DNA of 64,000 nt from Mactromeris polynyma (Eukaryota > Mollusca > Bivalvia > Venerida > Mactridae). The notes under the pieces are model-generated. The model made no database searches, was not told the DNA's origin, and saw only the letters and a program-made list of their open reading frames with translations. Each line of letters starts with the position of its first letter. Positions within the stretch are counted from its first letter, which is position 1. Both the position numbers and the translations under genes were made by a program. Where the stretch lies: contig JASFXZ010000016.1 in the NCBI GenBank assembly GCA_032209605.1, forward strand, positions 10,354,001 to 10,418,000. Direction: 5' to 3'. Positions 59,596-64,000 of this stretch are shown here, piece by piece.

Positions 59596-60728
59596 TGTTA
59601 TTTAATTAATGTATAAGATTTATGATTGTTATTAATGAACATTCTAGATAATGCTTTGATCTAATATTGGAAGTCTCGAAGGTTGGAATGTGACATTTAG
59701 TTGGAACTGCACGGGACCAGAATGCAAGTTATCGGTTACTGTAATAATGATAATAGTTTTCGAGGTGGAAAAGTTTGCGAATGTTCAAATTCGCATTTTC
59801 ATAGTCACAGAATTATGGTTTTACCTTCGAAATGTGTAGCCGACATTTTGAGTTCGATACTCCCTGGAATCACATCTGAAGCACTGCCTGGTCGGTTATA
59901 CTTTGATTCCTAACTCATCGTTTTTAGATTAAAACATATATTACGAAATTGGTAATTTAGAAAAAAGGTTTTATTTTCCAACAAATATTTGCAATTAACT
60001 TTTTAACAATCTCTTTAAAACTTTGACTTCAAAAGTACACTTCAACTTCTTGTAACTAACGATGGATAGCGATTTTAAGATGTGTAGATATTACGAATAA
60101 AGCGATTTCGGCGATTCAACAAATTTCCACGCGCGAAACCTCTGGAATCGGCCATTCTCAAACTTCTTGACGCGCAATAATTATATATCATAACCATTAT
60201 CTTGCTTGTATTTATATACATATATGTTGAAATTTTCATTGCACATCTTGTTGTCGTCTTTAGTTATAGATGCAACATTATGTTGCAGTGGTGGGATTTC
60301 GAAACATATGCTATCGTCTACTCTGGCCAATTGGTCACGGGATAAATGTCTATTTTCAAACAACCACAAGCCATGATCAGACAAAATTTATATATCTCTT
60401 TACAAATTAATCAGCAATAACAAATAACAGTATTAAATAACTCACCACTTCCCTCGAAATGTATCGCATGTTATTTTTACAACATGCATAACCATCTAAA
60501 TATGAACATAGCCTTTGGGATATATAAATCATGTTAAAAATATCCTCATTTACTTTCATATAATTTCTTACAGAATAAGTCTCACTTCTTGTGGAATTGT
60601 CACGAAGTAGAACTGTTTTTATACAAAACATAATTATCATTATGCGTATTTGCACATGGACCTCCGCCATCATCTTCTATTACTTCCTGTCGTTCGCTCT
60701 CTTTTTGGCTCTCCCCAGGTTTAACTAG
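59596..60728. other. Intergenic, dispersed-repeat copy, flank of pogo element
   Basis: 60258-60387 is the partner of the repeat at 49561-49683. An ORF at 59701-59913 (70 codons) has a few Cys and His residues but no domain that I recognise. The segment ends at the TA target site of the pogo element (60727-60728). Confidence 0.4.
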
Positions 60729-60753
60729 AGTCAGTGTACCCGATTTCGCACAG
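60729..60753 (+). repeat. Left terminal inverted repeat of the pogo element
   Basis: 25 bp, beginning directly after TA and ending in GCACA. Exact complement of 63769-63793. Confidence 0.92.
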
Positions 60754-61378
60754 GACGCGGTTTCGCACACTTTCGTTATTCACGTTGAATTTAATCATAT
60801 GATTACAATTTCGGTAATTTTACGTATTGTTTACTACGTGACAAGGTATTTTCATACGGATGTGACGTAAGAAGGGATTCCTCACGTGAGCCTCGTTTTG
60901 CTATGAGCAGACGATAACATAAACAAATAAAACGCGAGTCGCTAGGTCAGCCGCAAAACTTAAATTTTCTTGTACTATTGGCAGTTTTCCAAACGAAAAT
61001 GCATTTCCTATATAGTTAATTGCCTATTCCAACAGAGAAGTAAGTTTTTATTTTATATTTACGACTTTTTAAATGGAATGATGACAAAGAAGCTCACCCA
61101 TACACCAGAACGCTCTATTCTCCCAACTTAAAACTGTCAAACTTAGCTCAACTTGATTCTTTGTTTTTCATTTTGTGAAAAAATTTATCGAACTGTATGT
61201 TGCAATGGTGTAAGTTAACTTAAAGGACCTTTTTCTGAAATTGATATTTTGACTTCAATTTTATATTTTAGACTCTTGAAAATGCTATCCATACATTCAT
61301 TGCTTCTACTAATTGCTTGTATAAATATTTGGCTTTTAGGTGTAAAACTGCTTTTACATATTTCGCCTTCAGATAAAA

Positions 61379-62995
61379 ATGCCAAGAAATTACACCCAAG
61401 ATGACTTGAACTTAGCTGTTTCAAAAGTGCAGAAAGGACTTTCACTAAGGAAAGCAGCAGCATTAACAAAAGTTCCAATTTCTACCATAAAGGATCATGC
61501 CAGAGGTAGATACAAAAATAAAACTGTAAAATGTGGTGGGAAATATGCTCTTACCAATTTAGAAGAGACATCCCTTTCTAATTATGTACAATACATGGGT
61601 GATAGGGGTTTTCCGTTGACAAGGAAGATCATTCGTAAGCTTGCCAATGACATATTGATTGAATCAGGCCGTCCTTGTTTATTCAACTCGGAGAAAGGTC
61701 CCAGCAGCAAATGGGTGCGAAACTTTCTTAAGAGACATAAAGAGCTCTCACTCAGAAAACCCCATAGTTTAGAGCGAGTCCGGTCTGAGCTAAAACCAGA
61801 GCAGATTGAAGGTTTTTACAACTTACTTGATAGAACATTAACTAGGCTAGGTATAAAAGATGACCCAACACGTATTTTTAACTTTGATGAAACTGGGTTT
61901 TCCTCAAAACTACAAGGCAGAGAGAAAATTGTTGTTATCAAAGGCACGAAACATCCATATCAACCAGTTGTTACAGTTAACGGTCATGTAACATTGCAGT
62001 TGGCTGTATCTGCTGATGGCCAAAGTTTAGCTCCTCTTCTTATATTTTCTAAGAACCTCCCTAGAAATAACTTCACTGATGGAATACCGGATCACTGGAG
62101 TTTTGACTTCACTGATAGCGGTTTCATAAATAGTGAAATATTTCTTTCCTGGTTTCAGAAATGTTTTTCTAAACAATGTGGTAGGTCTCGTCCTATTTTG
62201 GTTATTATGGACAATCATATAACACACCTGAGTAAGAAGGTGATTGATTTTGCTCAAGAAGACCAGATTGAACTACTCTGCTTACCTGCCCACTCCACCC
62301 ACTTACTGCAACCCCTTGATGTTGGGTATTACCATCTTTTGAAAGAGCAGTTCACCAACCTTAGTGTTGCATTAGGATATACTGGTATGAAAAGTTTACC
62401 AAGAGCAAAATTTCCAAAATTATTGCATCTAGCAATGAATAAGATATCTGGCTCTTCTATATCATCATCATTTTCTGGCATAGGAATCTGTCCATTTGAT
62501 CCAAATAAGACCAGACCTACACTTTCAGGGAGTACTAAGTTTGTTAGTAATGCCATTATTAAAAATCAGTCTGCAAAATGTGTTGAATGTGGTCATGTAA
62601 GTGCAAAAAATACTCTTGTAAAATTAGGACTTATATCCGAAGAGCTAAAAAATATCCTTGTCGAACCACCAACACAGAATGAAAAGGGAAAAACATCCAA
62701 AAGAAGATTATTAACTGCACGAGTACTTACCTGTGTTGAAATTAAAAAATGTAGGGTGTATGATAGTGAGAAGGATGGCTCAAAAACCATAATGAATGAT
62801 GGAATGCATGAAGTAGATGAAGTAGTTTGTGAGGTGTGTATGACAGGAAGTGATAATTTGACTTGGATTGGATGTGACAATTGTGAGAGGTGGGTACATT
62901 ATGAATGTGTTGGGAATGAACAGCAGAAATTAATTGATGAAAGTCTTAAGAGAAAAACAAAATGGCTTTGCAATACATGTGTACACGAAGAATGA
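61379..62995 (+). CDS. Pogo/Tigger-type transposase with C-terminal PHD finger
   Basis: A 538-residue intact ORF. Residues 1-45 form a pipsqueak-type helix-turn-helix (LRKAAALTKVPISTIKDHAR). Residues of about 60-130 form a CENP-B-like second helical domain. Residues 160-380 are a DDE_1 nuclease with D170 (FNFDETGF), D278 (VIMDNHITH) and D314 (LLQPLDVGYY), so the DDD triad is complete. A CVECGH motif follows at 401-406. Residues 484-534 are a PHD finger: C484, C487, C499, C502, H507, C510, C531 and C534. The protein should bind the element's ends and cut and paste it; the PHD could contact histone tails. A 5' UTR intron is possible (donor at 61040, acceptor ending at 61372). It lies centrally within terminal inverted repeats. 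Domestication is not indicated because the repeats are perfect. Confidence 0.92.
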   Translation: MPRNYTQDDLNLAVSKVQKGLSLRKAAALTKVPISTIKDHARGRYKNKTVKCGGKYALTNLEETSLSNYVQYMGDRGFPLTRKIIRKLANDILIESGRPCLFNSEKGPSSKWVRNFLKRHKELSLRKPHSLERVRSELKPEQIEGFYNLLDRTLTRLGIKDDPTRIFNFDETGFSSKLQGREKIVVIKGTKHPYQPVVTVNGHVTLQLAVSADGQSLAPLLIFSKNLPRNNFTDGIPDHWSFDFTDSGFINSEIFLSWFQKCFSKQCGRSRPILVIMDNHITHLSKKVIDFAQEDQIELLCLPAHSTHLLQPLDVGYYHLLKEQFTNLSVALGYTGMKSLPRAKFPKLLHLAMNKISGSSISSSFSGIGICPFDPNKTRPTLSGSTKFVSNAIIKNQSAKCVECGHVSAKNTLVKLGLISEELKNILVEPPTQNEKGKTSKRRLLTARVLTCVEIKKCRVYDSEKDGSKTIMNDGMHEVDEVVCEVCMTGSDNLTWIGCDNCERWVHYECVGNEQQKLIDESLKRKTKWLCNTCVHEE

Positions 62996-63071
62996 GACTG
63001 GTGTAGTACTGATGAAAATTATGATAAACAGGTTATGTAGTATATTGTGTGCTGAAACTAAAATAGATACT

Positions 63072-63300
63072 TAGTTTGTTAAATATGTTGTCATATTGTT
63101 ATGATGTAATTTTGTAAAACTGTTTTAGTTTGTTAAATATGTTGTCATATTGTTATGATGTAAAACTGTTTTAGTTTGTTAAATATGTTGTCATATTGTT
63201 ATGATGTAAAACTGTTTTAGTTTGTTAAATATGTTGTCATATTGTTATGCTGTAAAACTGTTTTTGTTTGTTTAAATATGTTGTCATATTATTGTGCTGT
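63072..63300. repeat. 46-bp tandem repeat, about 5 copies, in the pogo 3' region
   Basis: The unit includes TTAGTTTGTTAAATATGTTG and TCATATTGTTATGATG. The first copy carries an extra GTAATTTT segment, and the last copies have diverged. It lies 77 bp after the transposase stop. Confidence 0.85.
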
Positions 63301-63768
63301 CAGGCTGTTGCATTATTATGTTACTATAGGTAGTTCATCTTCAACTATCTATGTATACTTGCAAGTTATATAATTCTAAATAGAATTTTATCTAGTGTTA
63401 TAAAGGTGTTATGTTTTATTTGATGGTACATGCTTAATTTAGATGTTTGCAAGTGACTGCATGAAATAATTTGGCGTTCAAGAGTTAATTGTCGAGTACT
63501 TGGGTAAGTATTTATCAAATCATCACAAATTTAGAATAATTACCATTTTTTAATCCAAACACATGGTGTGCGAAACCGGGTCCCCGATACGAAGAACATG
63601 TTCTCCATAAGGTGTTTGTATTCAAGCGCACCTTCCTTCATGATGTCCAAAAATTTGACCGGCATGAAAACATTTTTTAAGACGGAAGGTTTGCTTCTTT
63701 AATTTGACATAATGAAGCCATTGACTTTGTATGTTTTAATTAAGAAATATACTTGAATATTGTAAATG

Positions 63769-63793
63769 TGTGCGAAATCGGGTACACTGACTC
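63769..63793 (-). repeat. Right terminal inverted repeat of the pogo element
   Basis: 25 bp, ending GGTACACTGACTC directly before TA. Exact complement of the left repeat. Confidence 0.92.
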
Positions 63794-63795
63794 TA

Positions 63796-64000
63796 GTAGC
63801 CTACTACACAACTCGTTAGCTAAACTAGAAAAACAATGAACACGAAATATTTGATTTCGTTTTAGTGAGACAAAGTCCATTTTGCACATAATACAAGTTT
63901 GATGTCATTCACAGACATTTTTTTTCAAAATCTTGAAAATCGCAGCACATTACAAAAATTATGATAAATCACCAATATTATTTCTGTGAAAACAAGCTAA
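63796..64000. other. Flank beyond the pogo element, no gene seen
   Basis: Unremarkable AT-rich sequence to the end of the window. Confidence 0.4.

Larger units (their letters stand above)
60727..63795 (+). mobile_element. Complete pogo-type DNA transposon
   Basis: Perfect 25-bp terminal inverted repeats: 60729-60753 (starting GAGTCAGTGTACCCGATTTC) and its exact complement at 63769-63793. They are flanked by TA on both sides (60727-60728 and 63794-63795), the usual target duplication of the Tc1/mariner/pogo superfamily. The element is 3065 bp. A subterminal motif GGTTTCGCACAC near 60760 recurs inverted near 63569-63580. The single gene inside is intact, so the element is structurally complete. 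Confidence 0.92.

Noticed and set aside
59701..59913. 70-codon ORF with several Cys and His residues
   Set aside because: No recognisable domain or splice context; length is within chance for this region.

Overview
The window looks like nuclear DNA of an invertebrate metazoan, most likely a lophotrochozoan and probably a bivalve mollusc. The genes have many short exons with GT/AG introns, the sequence is AT-rich, and there are long-unit minisatellites, tRNA-derived SINEs, fold-back elements, a non-LTR retrotransposon, a Mutator-like element and a pogo-type DNA transposon. The bivalve assignment is inference from the style of the repeats and genes; no species-specific marker was recognised. 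There are no operons, CRISPR arrays or prokaryotic features.

Layout. 862-14119 (+): the last eleven exons of DNAJC2 (zuotin/MPP11/ZRF1), whose introns hold four tandem-repeat arrays. 14120-21096: mostly non-coding, with fold-back repeats, a diverged triplicated repeat, a broken THAP-domain exon (-) and two promoter-like GC motifs. 21137-29707 (+): a seven-exon gene for a poly-C2H2 zinc-finger protein of about 1426 residues. 31374-32258 (-): a short B-box/coiled-coil (TRIM-like) protein. 33986-36170 (+): a three-exon gene for an 83-residue secreted cysteine-rich peptide with a SINE in each intron; no single long ORF reveals it. 37016-37473: the C-terminal scrap of a Crypton-like tyrosine recombinase.

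41131-47130 and 48074-48922 are two blocks of a 90-bp satellite, separated by about 0.94 kb of unrelated DNA that contains a 322-bp fold-back. 50795-59595 is a nested wreck: a 5'-truncated LINE is split by an intron-containing Mutator-like transposase pseudogene fused to a DEDDh exonuclease. 60727-63795 is a complete pogo-type transposon with perfect 25-bp terminal inverted repeats, TA target duplication and an intact 538-aa transposase ending in a PHD finger.

Only DNAJC2 (ribosome-associated chaperone and chromatin factor), the zinc-finger protein, the B-box protein and the secreted peptide look like host genes. They share no obvious pathway. Roughly 11 kb of the 64 kb is tandem arrays with 29-90 bp units. 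The most notable observations are a minisatellite that copies an exon 5' splice site about 28 times, satellite blocks whose lengths fall by five units at each step, the tandem six-cysteine peptide, the LINE/Mutator nest and the apparently intact pogo element.
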